From contig NC_052122.1 in the NCBI RefSeq assembly GCF_012273895.1, positions 496,001 to 560,000 on the forward strand: 64,000 nt of DNA, given 5' to 3'. Origin of the DNA: Zerene cesonia. Lineage: Eukaryota; Arthropoda; Insecta; Lepidoptera; Pieridae. Below the pieces are notes generated by a model, which made no database searches, was not told the DNA's origin, and saw only the letters and a program-made list of their open reading frames with translations. Shown here in pieces: positions 1-11,551 of this stretch (positions are counted from its first letter, which is position 1; each line of letters starts with the position of its first letter). The position numbers were made by a program, and so were the translations under genes.

Positions 1-1466
1 AGCCGGCCACAATACTTGTCTTTTCCGCTTTTTTATAGATCTAAGCTCTTGGGTTGGTTTAAATACTTCAATGCTTTTCTTGTGATTGTCTGTTATATAA
101 TTAATATAAGATTTAGTTATGTAGTTATAATTTAACTAAGATTACAAGACATAAGCCAAGCCAAGCCGCTATGAACATGGAATTCAATTATAGCTATCCG
201 TTCCTATAATGTATATGGTGAGCTGTGGTGTTTTTAAAACACTATCTCTCTTGCTCCCTTGGTATAAAGCATTTCATCCGAATCAAGTTTGATTAGTTAC
301 GGGAGCAAAATAATAAAACAAATAAACGTACCTTCTCATTGATATGTAGGATTCGTTGATATTACATCCATCAACTTTTTTAACAAAATCTGGTACATAA
401 ACTGAAAAATTTGTCAAAATCATAAATCAATCTTCAAACACACTATTAAAATTTGAAAAAAACATTTCCTAGTTATTCAGTCCTAAAAGGCCCGTTGGAT
501 TAAACCTTTAGCACGACCACAGTGTAAATAATGATTGTTGCGGCATATTTACTCTCTGCTAGTTGCTACGTACTTAACCAACACGAAATGATATTCTGCA
601 TTTCACAGCAGTATTATACATGTAACAGGATGCAATATGTGGGGATAGTTTGTTGACAACGTTTACACACCGGTTGCCTATTTGTAAATTAAACAGATTG
701 CGTTTATTATTTGATTTGGTTAAATAGGGCTATGTGGATTGTGGATATATATTAGTTTTGATTTTGCTCATTTCACTTTATTATTACTAATACGTGGATA
801 TTACAAATTAATTTCTTAAAACTGATTCGTATCAGTTATCGCTCAGCATTTTAGTGTGGGAAGTAACAGAGACCTTTGTACACTGAAAGTAGTACTGCTT
901 TATGACGGCATGGTAACCCAGGCTTAAACTACAGTGCTGATTGATCATCTGACATCTACAGATTGATCTTATAACTTCGGTAATGAGTTTGGGGACGATA
1001 TAGCGTTTAGTTGTTATATTGCCTATGCTTAATAAAAAGTAGTTTATTATTTTAACGTGTAATTCCGGATAATTTTATTTCAAACGGTATCTTAAATATA
1101 TCTACAAACAAATTCGAATTTTTGAGGCTTATTTTCCAAGCAGATGATGTTTTAGATGCCTGTTGTAAATACTAACCAGGTGCAGCGAAAGGTCAGCAAA
1201 CTGATTTGTAAACAGGAATCTTGCGGCAGGTTGCCAGCTGTTCGCTTCTGCAAGGTCATTCACCAGTGAAAATTTTATACGGATGTTGCATAACTTTTTA
1301 TATAGAAGAGTATATCTTGGAACTCGTTAACTGATATCTCGTTAGAACTAGATATGCATGGATAGTTTTACATTTATTGGGGACAGAATTTAGTATCTGT
1401 TATTGGTCTCCAATGGGATTCGAAACTAGTATTTCTAGTTCACCTCAATGATATATATATATATAT
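1..1466. other. Unique AT-rich sequence, no gene seen
   Basis: No ORF of note, RNA gene or repeat terminus is recognisable. A short (AT)n run (about 1451-1466) lies directly against the Helitron that follows. Confidence 0.6.
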
Positions 1467-1669
1467 TAGCTGCGCCGCGCGGTTTCACCCGCGTAAGTCC
1501 GTATCCTGTAGGAATATTGGGATAAAAAGTGGCCTATATGTTATACCAGTTGTCCAGCTATCTACGTACCAAATTTCATTGCAATCGGTTCAGTAGTTTT
1601 TGCGTGAAAGAGCAACAAACACACACACACACATCCTTACAGATTTTCACCTTTATAATATTAGTAGGA
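1467..1669 (-). mobile_element. Non-autonomous Helitron (Lep1-like, family 1)
   Basis: Read on the minus strand it starts with TCCTACTAATATTATAAA and ends with the hairpin GCGGGTGAAACCGCG followed by GCGCAGCTAA, a one-base variant of the usual CTAG. The length (about 200 bp) and body match the other family 1 copies here at 2468, 6270, 40160, 43689 and 48215. It has no coding capacity, and this family relies on helicase from an autonomous Helitron elsewhere. An AGTAGGAT duplication sits at its 5' edge. Confidence 0.88.
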
Positions 1670-2345
1670 TAGTAGGATATATCAATATATGACAGAAATA
1701 ATTTCTTTTCACTCAAATACATAACATAATCCATTGACCCAGTCGAACTTTTTGAGGCAACAAACCTAAAATACAATCGAATTGAGAATCTTTATTTGTT
1801 AAATCTAAAAGAATAATCTTTTAAATTTAAATTTTTAATTTTTAAAATGAATTGAAATACCATTTACAGGAAAAGGCTTCCATTGTAATTAAATAAACAT
1901 AAAATTAACTCAAAGATTACATCTTCTGAAAGAATACTAATCTGGTAAAAACTAAACAACACATGGGCACAAAGAGAAATGAGCGAGGTTTTATAAAAAG
2001 CTATAATAAATTATCACAGTAAAATAATAGTGAAATGAACACAATTACGGTTTAAATGTAATTATATTTCTGGAGTATTAAACGATAGACTGAATTTCTC
2101 TTCTAACATTTTCTGATTTCTTTTTAAACGTGGTTTTAGTGTTATGACTGTTTTATCATTCGTGGGTTTAGACTATTCTAGGGCTTTCTGGAAGTCATCT
2201 GTTGTGATACTATTAACAAAGTCAAGTAAATCCCATTATATTATTATCACATGGCATTAAAAATTAAGTCTAAATACCATTTAAATAATATAAAAAATTT
2301 GAACTTAACTTTTAGTTTTATAGCACTCAAATCCCGGAAAGTCCC
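1670..2345. other. Unique AT-rich sequence
   Basis: No gene or repeat boundary is recognised between the Helitron and the tRNA-half-like fragment at 2346. Confidence 0.55.
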
Positions 2346-2415
2346 ATGGGAACGAGACGCAAAATGATGCGGGTTCGAATCCCGCCTCGTGATAATTTAT
2401 TTTCTATTTTTATTT
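2346..2415 (+). repeat. tRNA-half-like repeat, diverged copy
   Basis: The sequence contains GCGGGTTCGAATCCCGC, a perfect tRNA T-arm (5-bp stem, TTCGAAT loop). It is enclosed by ACGAG and CTCGT, which pair like an acceptor stem. Only 12 bases replace the D and anticodon arms, so this is not a functional tRNA. The 3' part (GAATCCCGCCTCGTGAT, then an AATTT/TCTATTTTT tract) matches the element at 38156-38288. Confidence 0.6.
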
Positions 2416-2467
2416 TTCACACCATCTGACGTCAGATGCTAGCTAAGGAAAAGCCGGGACCGGTGAA

Positions 2468-2666
2468 TCCTACTAATATTATAAATGCGAAAGTTTGTAA
2501 GGATGTGTGTGCGTTTGTTGCTTTTCACGCAAAAACTACTGAACCGATTGCAATGAAATTTGGTACGTAGATAGCTGGATAACTGGAATAACATATAGGC
2601 AACTTTTTATCCCGATATTCATACGGGATACGGACTTACGCGGGTGAAACCGCGGGGTGCAGCTAG
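2468..2666 (+). mobile_element. Non-autonomous Helitron, complete family 1 copy
   Basis: It begins TCCTACTAATATTATAAATG after an A and ends GGGTGCAGCTAG before a T, with the subterminal hairpin CGCGGGTGAAACCGCG. Both Helitron ends and the A/T insertion context are present. The 199-bp body is near consensus. No ORF. Confidence 0.92.
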
Positions 2667-2715
2667 TATTTATATACAGTCAGTACAGTGTACTTCAGCA
2701 GTGACCTGCACCTTC

Positions 2716-2737
2716 AGTGACCGTGACAATCACGGTC

Positions 2738-2740
<3 letters not shown>
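2716..2740. repeat. Perfect 10-bp hairpin next to the retrotransposon tail
   Basis: AGTGACCGTG, a five-base spacer ACAAT, then CACGGTCACT form a perfect inverted repeat. It abuts the poly-T run of the retrotransposon 3' end that follows. Confidence 0.85.
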
Positions 2741-2774
<34 letters not shown>

Positions 2775-3055
2775 CTATAATCGATAGGCAGACGTTTGAC
2801 CACAATCCCACCCGATGGGAAGTGGAGATGCGGTCTACGCGAGTGCACGTCTACCTAGAAGATGCCTATTCACCCTGGTTTTGAAGAGCTCCAGGTTGTA
2901 TTGGATAGGAAAAATAGTGGCGGGGAGGGAAATTCCATTCTTTAGCTGTATTAATGATGAAGGAAGATTCGAATCACTGAAGGTGCAGGTTTCAACGAAA
3001 ACCTTACCACTAACTACCGAAGGCATGTTCAAGTATGACTTTAAAATGATGTAAA
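2740..3055 (-). mobile_element. 5'-truncated non-LTR retrotransposon 3' end
   Basis: On the minus strand a decayed reading frame ends in a 35-base poly-A tail (T run at 2740-2774). The frame carries the ORF2 C-terminal pattern of lepidopteran Jockey/CR1-like elements: LPATIFPIQYNLELFKTRVN then RHLLGRR, and nearer the tail GLWSNVCLSII. Family placement comes from this C-terminal pattern only. The reverse transcriptase and endonuclease domains are absent. The long uniform tail suggests fairly recent insertion or tail slippage. Confidence 0.75.
2835..3032 (-). pseudogene. Reverse transcriptase ORF2 C-terminal remnant
   Basis: About 65 codons stay open on the minus strand. The end resembles the region after the reverse transcriptase domain of lepidopteran non-LTR elements, with the recurrent pattern LP..IFP..YNL..FK.RV.RHL. 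No catalytic motif remains, and it can only be non-functional debris of the surrounding element. Confidence 0.65.
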
Positions 3056-4676
3056 GGTAAAACGTATTTTGAAAATTCTAAAAATCTCATACGGATTTTT
3101 CACTATTATCATTACAATGTAATTTGCTGGATGTCGATGTCTGTCTGTGGCATCCTAGCTCTCAAACGGACGGACCGATTTCAAAAATGCATTTTTCGAT
3201 AGACGCTTTTACATGCACAAAATGTCCATTTATTTCACAACTCTTTCACTGTGAGTATTTACTGAACAAGCTCGATTATTAAAACACTATATACATTGAC
3301 AAATTTCAAATTCTAGATAGCTGATAACACAAAATGGGCCCTGGGGTTTTTCTTATTTACGCTTAAATATTATATACATATGCATACTGCAAACAATAAC
3401 GATCGATAACCTATTATCAGCATATAACCGAAAGATTTATATACTATTTTATACTAATTTATTAAATTATCCTTATATGTAATAAGAATCGTTACAAACA
3501 TTTCTAGCCCATTGCTACACATTGAAAATAGCACGTTTCTACCTATTTGTAAAATGAAACTGCAGTCCGAACCAGGTAATATCACATGTAATCCTCTTTT
3601 GTACTGGTCATTACACTCGCAAGGAGAGACAAATATTTATTCTGGCAACTGGACTTTCAGAAGCGCCTTTGAGTCATATCCCGTGCTAGTTTTACGCCCG
3701 CGGGTTCGCTCGCGTCTATCCCAGTACTAACAACTCATAAGTCATACATCCCTCACATCAGCTACCTTAAGTTTATTCTTACAAAGAGTAATCTTTGGCT
3801 TTCTGTAAGGTCTATTTTTTTGGGTGACATCATTAGAAAAAAATACGTTAAACTGTTTGTTTGTACTTCAAATTAATAAGTGTTTTAACCAGGTGCGCAC
3901 AAATTCTCAATCAATCTTTTTACTAACTTAACAATTTCGTGAAACGACTAAACAAACTGTTAGCTGACCTTCGTCGAATGTCGAATTAGGGTAAAACCTG
4001 GAAACATATGCTAGTATTTTACTAGCAACGAATGATTCATTTATTAATGAAGACGAAACTTATAAAAGCTGTAATATAGAAGGTATGCTATTCAACATTA
4101 AACACACATTAAAAAATAATTTTACATGTTAACTGCGTTTGCTCCAATTGCTCTTCAAACGTTACCATTTAAATCACAAGCCACCTGTAATAAAAGATAA
4201 AAACAACATTTTAGTTTTAACAGTTTTTAATTAAGTAGATTTAAATCAATGTTATATAAGTGTGTTATTTGTTATCGTTGAGAGCTTCTTCGTGGAATAA
4301 GTGTTAATGGAATTTAGCATATTGCTATTTACAGAATGTTAAATTACTTTCGTAAATTATTTCATTTTATCAAATCAGGTTTCTGCGGCCCGTGCCTTTC
4401 GCTAGCGTTGTGCACTCACAATATATGAAATTAGTATAAGTTTATCGTTTCATGTTTTCTTTTTTTTTACTTTTAGTTTTGTTTGTTTTTATTGTGTACT
4501 ATGATTTTGTTGCTTTACTATTAATGTTGTTGTGGAAAGAAAATATTTAAATCAGGGACCAATCTATTACATTTGTTGAAAAGGGTTGAAATATGGATTG
4601 ATATATTTTGTCAGTGGTTATTATAAAAAATTACGTAACCTCCAAGCATAAATGATGTAACGTCACATCAGAAACC
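3056..4676. other. Unique sequence with one transposon-like trace
   Basis: The stretch 3130-3215 (GATGTCTGTCTGTGGCATCC, then GGACGGACCGATTTCAAAAA) reads like the body of a lepidopteran non-autonomous element without recognisable ends. A fragment at 3692-3722 (GCCCGCGGGTTCGCTCGCG) resembles a Helitron 3' hairpin. Nothing else is recognised. Confidence 0.45.
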
Positions 4677-4887
4677 AGCACGAAAACTATCTTCAACGTC
4701 GTTTCGTTATCCAGAGTTTTGTATTGCAATTTTGAACTTACTGACGTTGAATGACATCACTAACGTAATCTTATCGGGTCGATAGATGCTCGATAGAATG
4801 TGTTTCGCGCTACCACCTAACGTCTTACACCGTAAATGTAGCGTAAGTCTCGTTTGATCACGCTACGAAGTTGAATGTTTTCGTGCT
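4677..4887. repeat. Possible MITE-like element with inverted ends
   Basis: AGCACGAAAAC (4677-4687) and its exact reverse complement GTTTTCGTGCT (4877-4887) bound a 211-bp block. Inside them, TTCAAC and TTCGT recur in the same inverted order with small gaps. The block is richer in CG dinucleotides than its flanks. No target-site duplication or transposase family could be assigned. Confidence 0.35.
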
Positions 4888-6004
4888 CGCCCCTTAGATA
4901 TTCTATCATTTACTACTGCTGCCAAGAAAAATATGGGACAAAATAGATTTCATGACCTTTTTAAATACACACACGCGGCTTATATACTCTGAAATCATGC
5001 AAGGCTTATTATGCTTTATCCGCTTATGACTAAGCCGATACAAGCGCGTAACGTTTGACATTGATCACAACAATACGTCACCAAATATGATAGGTGCATC
5101 AGTGGCGCGTGACTGCATCACCATACAGATGTTTTTTGCTAACCGTACATAACGACAAAGCAAAAATCTTATCACATGAGAATTCTACTGGCATATAAAA
5201 TAATTGTGTTCTAAATCCTGCGATTAAAGAAATAGGTTTTGAAACAGGAATTTTAGAAAATACGGCGTGTCTTGAACATCTGCCTATATATAACCCTATA
5301 TATTTAACTCCCTAGGCAAACATTTTATGGTCAGATAACTCCCAAAAGAAAATCCGATGCACACAGAAATACACTTCGTATAAAAGCATCGTATGGTTTT
5401 AAACAGAACAGAGTTTATTTTTGTTATTAGCATTTAACATATTAAATCCAAGGTCCGAACCGCAAAGAGAAAAATCCAGGTCGAAAGCTGGTTTAAATTG
5501 AATTAATAGTGAAGTTATTTTGAGCGTGTACTTATTTGAAACCAGTAATTTACGCACGTTAAAATCTTATCAACTTTTAAGGAGTTTAAACTAGATTCTG
5601 AATATTCCATTCACAAGTATACTAAGAAATAATTATTAAAAAGCATCTGCATTGAGTGATGTAAGTACTAAACTAATAATCAACTCTAATGCTAAACGGG
5701 CGAAGGTCTCGTCGGTCTCGAAGCGAACTCGCGGTCGCTGGCTAGTCTATGATAATAAGAAGCATACTTCATTTTATGATACTTACGCTTATCATTCCAA
5801 TGTGCTCATTTGGTTTCCTCTAGCTAAATATAAAATATCCTTAACGTATCATTGACTGCTGTGCTTCGGAATAAGCGAAACATTTTCCTTATTTATGAAC
5901 TAACTGTTCGCCCCGGTTTCATCCAGACTGAGCTTGATATTTTATTTCTTTGAAAGCAAAAAAAATTGTTTACGTCTTCTTAAATTAACATTACAAGTAG
6001 CAAA
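4888..6004. other. Unique sequence containing a GC-richer coding-like patch
   Basis: Mostly AT-rich. A short GC-richer patch at about 5694-5750 reads KRAKVSSVSKRTRGRWLVYD on the plus strand in a 67-codon open frame that lacks a good start. No supported exon boundaries were found (see findings). Confidence 0.4.
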
Positions 6005-6140
6005 TCCTAAGTAAATGTTATACGTGCAAGTGTGTTTGTCTTTCTTTAAAGTCGCAACGGAGTTATTTTTTAGGATTTTATAGGAAGTTAGAGAGGTTTT
6101 AGAGGAAGTTAGAGCGGGCAAAGCCGCGGATGAAAGTTAG
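6005..6140 (+). mobile_element. Decayed Helitron copy, another family
   Basis: TCCTAAGTAAATG at the left, an internal GTGTGTTTGTCTTTC and GTCGCAACGGAG body, and GCGGGCAAAGCCGCGGATGAAAGTTAG before T at the right match a lepidopteran Helitron layout (TC start, hairpin, C/GTTAG end). The interior is shortened. Confidence 0.6.
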
Positions 6141-6269
6141 TTACAATAAAATAAAGTTATGTACGTCTTTTGAACCTGTATTCATTATGTGAATACTGTT
6201 ACACAGTATAAATACAAATTGTTGATATTGTTCCATATTAAATTAATATAATAATGGATTTATAAACTT

Positions 6270-6482
6270 CTAGCTGCGCCCCGCGGTTTCACCCGCGTAA
6301 GTCTGTATTCCATAGGAATATCAGGATAAATGTTACCAATATGTTCTTCCAATTGTCCAACTATCTACGTACCAAATTTCATTGCAATCGGTTTAGTAGT
6401 TTCTGCGTGAAAGAGTAACAAACATACATACACATACATCCATTCTCACAAACTTTCGCATTTATAACAGGTATAAGTAGGA
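6270..6482 (-). mobile_element. Non-autonomous Helitron, family 1
   Basis: CTAG (6270-6273) preceded by T, the hairpin CGCGGTTTCACCCGCG and the full family body are present. The 5' end on the minus strand reads TCCTACTTATACCTG, a slightly altered terminus. Confidence 0.88.
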
Positions 6483-7618
6483 CTAGTGGGATTATAAATT
6501 CTATATCAGCTACATCAAATGTCTATTTTCGGCCAATCATTGGAAATAACCAACAATAAATTAACAAAAGAAAAACAAAAAGTGTCCCTTGTATCGAATA
6601 AAGTATAACAAAACAGAATTCGTTTAGAATTGATCTGGCGGCCGCCCAAATATTTTATTCGCTTGCTCTTTATAAGTTATGAGTATCGTGTATTTCAAAT
6701 AAAACTACTGCTTGTTAAAAGTATGACTAATTACAAATATGAAAATACATTATCTTATACATAGTATGCTACTGCTTCAACTTAACTCTCTTTGTTTAGA
6801 AAATTTTGTCAGTCAAACTGAAACTTAAAATATCGAGACAATTATAATCTATTGCTTCCTAATAGCATAGAATAATGTGGCTATATTCATATTATTAAAT
6901 GAAATAGTAAAAGTCATAATGTACTATTTATAAAACTACGAAACTTTTTCTATTTTATGACAAGTAACACACACAAAAAGCAATAACACATCAATTTAAA
7001 TGAATCAATTAAACGGTCATGCTGAACGGAGTTATCCAGTATCAAACTAAAAAATGAAAACACATTCGTATAGAGAACGTTTAAAGGAAGAAAAAACACA
7101 CATACTGTTCGCGAATTTGCAATTAAACACAGAACTATGAATGGTAATAAAGTATGGAAGGTTTAAAAATAAAAGAGGCACGACAAGTGCCTAACTGGAT
7201 TGTTGTAAGGCAATCCCTTTAACATTACTGTGTGAAATCGAGCTATTTTCTCACCTCACAACCGCTCTAAATTTCATTTATAAGATTTGGATCTAGGTCC
7301 TGTACACAGGAATTTTCTTAAGCGAAAATTTCTGCTGCATCCGTGAATAATGTATTCCGTTATTAATGCTTCGTTTTTCGTAGTGGCGCTGTCATTTAAA
7401 TTGATCAATTTGTTGTGAAACAGGTAAAGGCAATAAAGACTTTCAAATACGTTATATTGCAACTGGGTATACATGGAAATATGTTATAAAACGCACCTTT
7501 TTAATATCATATTGCAAAATTTTTCCACGAACGAATTTCCCAAAAAAAAAAGATTTATTATATTTATTATTCATGTATAAAATGTATGAGCATCGAAATA
7601 TAAACTACATAGAAACTT
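6483..7618. other. Unique AT-rich sequence
   Basis: No gene recognised. Two small perfect hairpins stand in tandem at 7176-7192 (AGGCAC/GTGCCT) and 7197-7216 (GGATTG/CAATCC). Confidence 0.5.
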
Positions 7619-7810
7619 ATTTTTCATCCGACTTCAAAAAAGGAGGAAGAGGAGGATTCGACTGCCATTTCGTTATGGGTTTGTTATGTTACTTTTGACA
7701 GGGTGGATCGATTTTGATGACTTTTTATTTGAAAGTTGGAGTTTTCCGAGTGGTTTGATTTTTATTTGGTATAGTTCTGACAATTTGACGGCGGTTACAT
7801 TTTTACTTGA
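7619..7810 (+). repeat. Dispersed repeat, CCGACTTCAAAAAAGGAGG family
   Basis: It starts TTTTTCATCCGACTTCAAAA and continues through GGTGGATCGATTTTGATGA. A relative starts at 28999 (AACCGACTTTCAAAAGGAG). This motif is widely dispersed in lepidopteran genomes; I cannot assign the class. Confidence 0.55.
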
Positions 7811-10161
7811 AATAATTATAATTATTGAAATATATCATCACTCGTATGATGATGACGATAAAGAATATATTCCTTTACACTCCTATACAAACTTTTTAAA
7901 TGAATATAGAAATAAATAGATATAATACGTAACTTTAGCGAACATTATTTTGCGAAAGTATCACAAAATTGCTGAAAGTTAATTTTGCAATTTGTGACAT
8001 TAATTGCGATATTACTTATGCGAAAGTTACTTCAAGTTGATGAAAGCAAGAACTGCGAATAAATCCATGATTAACCAAACCTGCTATCGGCATATCGGTG
8101 ATCATTCGTTTTTATAGTTAAATCATACGTAATTCGTGATAAGAAACGTTTTCACATACGTTCTTCAAAAACGTTCAAATTGCATTTAACATGATTAGCA
8201 AAAACTCAAATAATTCTATGAGTGTCTAATGATTACTGGTAGTAATAAAATTATAGAATACATAATTGATAGCATCCTTTTCAATAAAACACATTTGTAG
8301 CTACACTACTGTGGACTGTGTACATACAGATATGTGTAATTTTAAATCCGCATACTAGTTCCTGCGATTGGCGCGATCAAGCAAACAAACTCTTCAGCTT
8401 ATACGTATAGATCAAACGTGTAACAAAAGAATTAGTACCTATATTAGAACTTAAGTATATGCTAGAAGACTAAAGTGCTTCGAATTGCTACTTCGCAAGA
8501 TCATTTGCTGTTTATTGTGTGCCCCGTCGAATCTAGAATGTGATTAATATTTTGAGAATGATTTTATTTAAGTTTGTGTTACTATCGCTGCATTTGTGTC
8601 ATTGATTTCTTAGCAATTTAGTATGTTTTGTTCATTTATGTTGTAAATGTTTATATGGATATCTCTTTAACACTTTGTTGCGAAATTTAATATGAGTAAT
8701 TAGTATTGATGTAAATATATTATTTGAACCAGTCAGGTGCGCGGTAGATGGGACTGGGATAATGACTATTTATATATTCTATTATAACAACATATATATC
8801 TATTATATAACTCACCGCTTTCTTTTAAGAGAAAACTTTTTTGTTATGCAATGCAAAAAGTTTACATATTAATATGTCATATAACAGTTATTATTTTATT
8901 AATAACAGATCTATCCTTAAAATAGTTTGTAAACCCAGATAACCTCGAAACCTGAAACCCGGCATACAAAAATGTAATAACAGACTGCCGGAATGGTTTA
9001 TAAATTGTGAATAATCTTCGCAAAAACAGTTTTCGACCATCATATTCAAAAGAGCAACGCAATAAAACCTCACAAAAATAGCATTCACCTCTGCAAAAAG
9101 TTTACACAACAAATATTGAACGGGGCAGTTTAAAAAACCTCATAAACATTGGCTTTTGTCATATATTAAGTAAGCAACAGATATTACCGCCTGAGGGGAA
9201 AGTGCTGGCCTACTTGGCACATTTGTGAAGGCTTCTGGCATGAGCTCTAACCTGAAGCTATTACTGAACTTTGTATACCGTTCATAATGAAATATGGACC
9301 CGATGTTAGCAATTCTCTGCGAAATTTCTATATCCCACTGCTAATACTGGGCGGAAATGTAGATATAATTTAGTGCCTGTCTTAGTCTGTTGTTCTAATT
9401 TTTCATCCATGTAGCAGATTGCCTATAGCTGCCCAAGTCAGCATTTTTTGTAGAAGTTTATGAAGTTAATATTTTAATTCAAGCGTAAACTAACGAACTG
9501 AAAACTATGATAATCTTTTAAGCTGTCCTCGACCTATGGTGTAACTGACACGAGTTTAATTTCTAGATAATATATCAATAAATTTGATAGAATCTATAAA
9601 GAAGTTTAGGTGTGTATTCTTTAATAACACACAAAATGTGTTTGCAGCATCTGAAGATAATTCAGTTGAACATTAAATAAAACATTAAATAATTATACAT
9701 TAAATTATGTTCAAGTAAATTATTATAGAAATGTACGAGATAAGTTGCATTGAAATATTTATTGAAAGCGCTTTAAATGAAGCTCTTTTACTATAGAACT
9801 TTTGAACTCATTTATATAGTTCATTTTATTCATCATTTTGAACTTGAACTGATTAATCAATCCTTGATACTATTTTTAGACGGTTTATAAATAAACGGTT
9901 TGAGGTTTTTTTCAGAAATAACCAGATGTTAACCATTAATTGGATTGCACCCAAAACTGAGCACGTATGAGAAATCAATCACATAACAACCTGTTGCCTC
10001 ATCTTATGATGGTGTTCTTGCGGCATAAAATACACTAATATTCATTATGCGAAAATGACCCTTATGTGTAGAGCTTTCGTTTATATCATTGCGTCTTCGT
10101 GTCTGAAAAACAATTGTCTGGTCTTTGTAGCCTATAGTTTAATTGTGTTTATTAAACCGCT
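7811..10161. other. Unique AT-rich sequence
   Basis: No gene, RNA gene or recognised repeat. The short minus-strand ORFs near 8877-9112 overlap each other in two frames and resemble no known protein. Confidence 0.5.
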
Positions 10162-10220
10162 GAAATAAAAATGTTAATAACAAAAACAGAGTCTGTTTTT
10201 GGTATTAGCATTTTTATTTC
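10162..10220. repeat. 59-base near-perfect fold-back
   Basis: Two 29-base arms (10162-10190 and 10192-10220) are reverse complements except at two positions, with a single G at the centre. The arms begin GAAATAAAAATG and meet at CAGA-G-TCTG. The one-base loop argues against a standard microRNA precursor and suits a replication or repair fold-back. Confidence 0.9.
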
Positions 10221-10811
10221 GTGATTATTTTCAATCCACGTTTCGTAAAACGAAGGTTTCCCATTGAATTGTATTTTGTTTCTGGATTTATAACTAGATA
10301 GCTTGGAGAGATTTGTGCTCCTTTTTTGTATGTTTATTAAGAAATTTCAAATTGCATTTGGTCTCATTGTAGGATCCGGAGTGGTACCTCTCTATCAAGG
10401 GACATTGGTATTTTTTTGCACTTTCATGAACTGATTAATTAAATAAACGTTTGATTGTTAGTTAAAAGTCGGTCTGTAGTTAATGGCTTCAATCTAAGAT
10501 GATAGTACTAAATTTGTGTCAATGATTTGGTCTCAAATGATTAATGAGAGAAAATGGATTGGGACAGCCGTTCGCTCAATTACTTAATACGTTTGAAATT
10601 CTGTGTTCCAAGTTTATTACGTTGGCATTACGATGTATGGTTATCTCTCTAATAAATCAAGTTCTGTAATTTATCCTTTTGGTCCATCTATTATCATCTA
10701 ATGAAATACATAATTATACTACACAGTACGACCTAAAAGTACCTACTTGTGAAAACATTTTATAACATCCTCATTTGTCATTATGCATTGTGTTATATTT
10801 AATACATATAA
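10221..10811. other. Unique AT-rich sequence
   Basis: Nothing recognisable. Confidence 0.5.
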
Positions 10812-10940
10812 AAATCCTGTGTCATGCTGTATATTCCCAATGAACTCTTCACCAATTCAACCGATTTTGATGAAATTTGACCTTTTATGTGTAATTTGGT
10901 CCAACTTAAGATATAGGATAGTTTTTATTTCGATTAATTA
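10812..10940 (+). mobile_element. Helitron body fragment (family of the 34059 copy)
   Basis: TTCAACCGATTTTGATGAAA, TCCAACTTAAGATA and GGATAGTTT recur in the same order inside the complete copy at 34059-34244. Neither terminus is intact. Confidence 0.5.
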
Positions 10941-10994
10941 TCCTAATAATTTATATTCCTAATATTTTTAAATATTACTCAGCCACAGCATTGT

Positions 10995-11150
10995 AATAAT
11001 ATGAAAATAAATGCGAGAGTGTGTTTGCTTGTTTGCCATTCTTATACGTCGCAGTGGAGAGATTTTATGTAATGATTTTTGTGTTTGCAGATAGTTAGGA
11101 AGCTTCAGATAAGCTACTTATACTGTTTACCGCGGTGGTCTCATTTCCAT
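10995..11150 (+). mobile_element. Decayed Helitron-like fragment
   Basis: AATGCGAGAGTGTGTTTGCTTG followed by TACGTCGCAGTGGAGAG parallels the body of the 6005-6140 element. No CTAG end is visible. Confidence 0.4.
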
Positions 11151-11274
11151 AGGAATTTTCTTTGACTACGCTAGCGTTGGGCGAGTAACTGGAGTTTCAT
11201 GAAATCAATCGTTAAAAATGTTTTAAATCGTCGATGATCCCAAAAATAGGAAGCATTCTTTAATTTATATTAAT

Positions 11275-11376
11275 ATTAAGACACTTGTTGTTGGCTTCAT
11301 TTATATTGCTTCATATCCGAATGTATAGATTAATTATCTTTTTTTGAATAGTCTATTCCACCTCTTTTATTTAACA
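11275..11376. repeat. 102-bp direct repeat, left copy
   Basis: ATTAAGACACTTGTTGTTGG to TTATTTAACA. It ends exactly where the Helitron at 11377 begins and recurs at 11552-11653 at about 88% identity and the same length. Confidence 0.85.
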
Positions 11377-11548
11377 CTAGCTGCGCTCCGCGGTTTCACC
11401 CGCTTAAGTCGGTATTGCCTGTATGTTATTCCAGTTGTCCAGCTATCTACGTACCAAATTTCATTGCAATAGGTTCAGTAGTTTTTGAAAGAGCAACAAA
11501 AACATACACACATTCTTACAAACTTTCGCATTTATAATATTAGTAGGA
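11377..11548 (-). mobile_element. Helitron, family 1, with internal deletion
   Basis: A then CTAGCTGCGCTCCGCGG at the left and ATTATAAATGCGAAAG at the minus-strand 5' side give both ends. About 30 bp between the hairpin and the central region are missing compared with complete copies. It lies between two 102-bp direct repeats. Confidence 0.87.
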
Positions 11549-11551
11549 AGG

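Noticed and set aside
2835..3054. Plus-strand 79-codon ORF at 2815-3054
   Set aside because: It is the antisense shadow of the minus-strand retrotransposon frame.
7176..7216. Rho-independent style double terminator
   Set aside because: Stems are only 6 bp, there is no adjacent U-run, and the genome is eukaryotic. Treated as chance hairpins.
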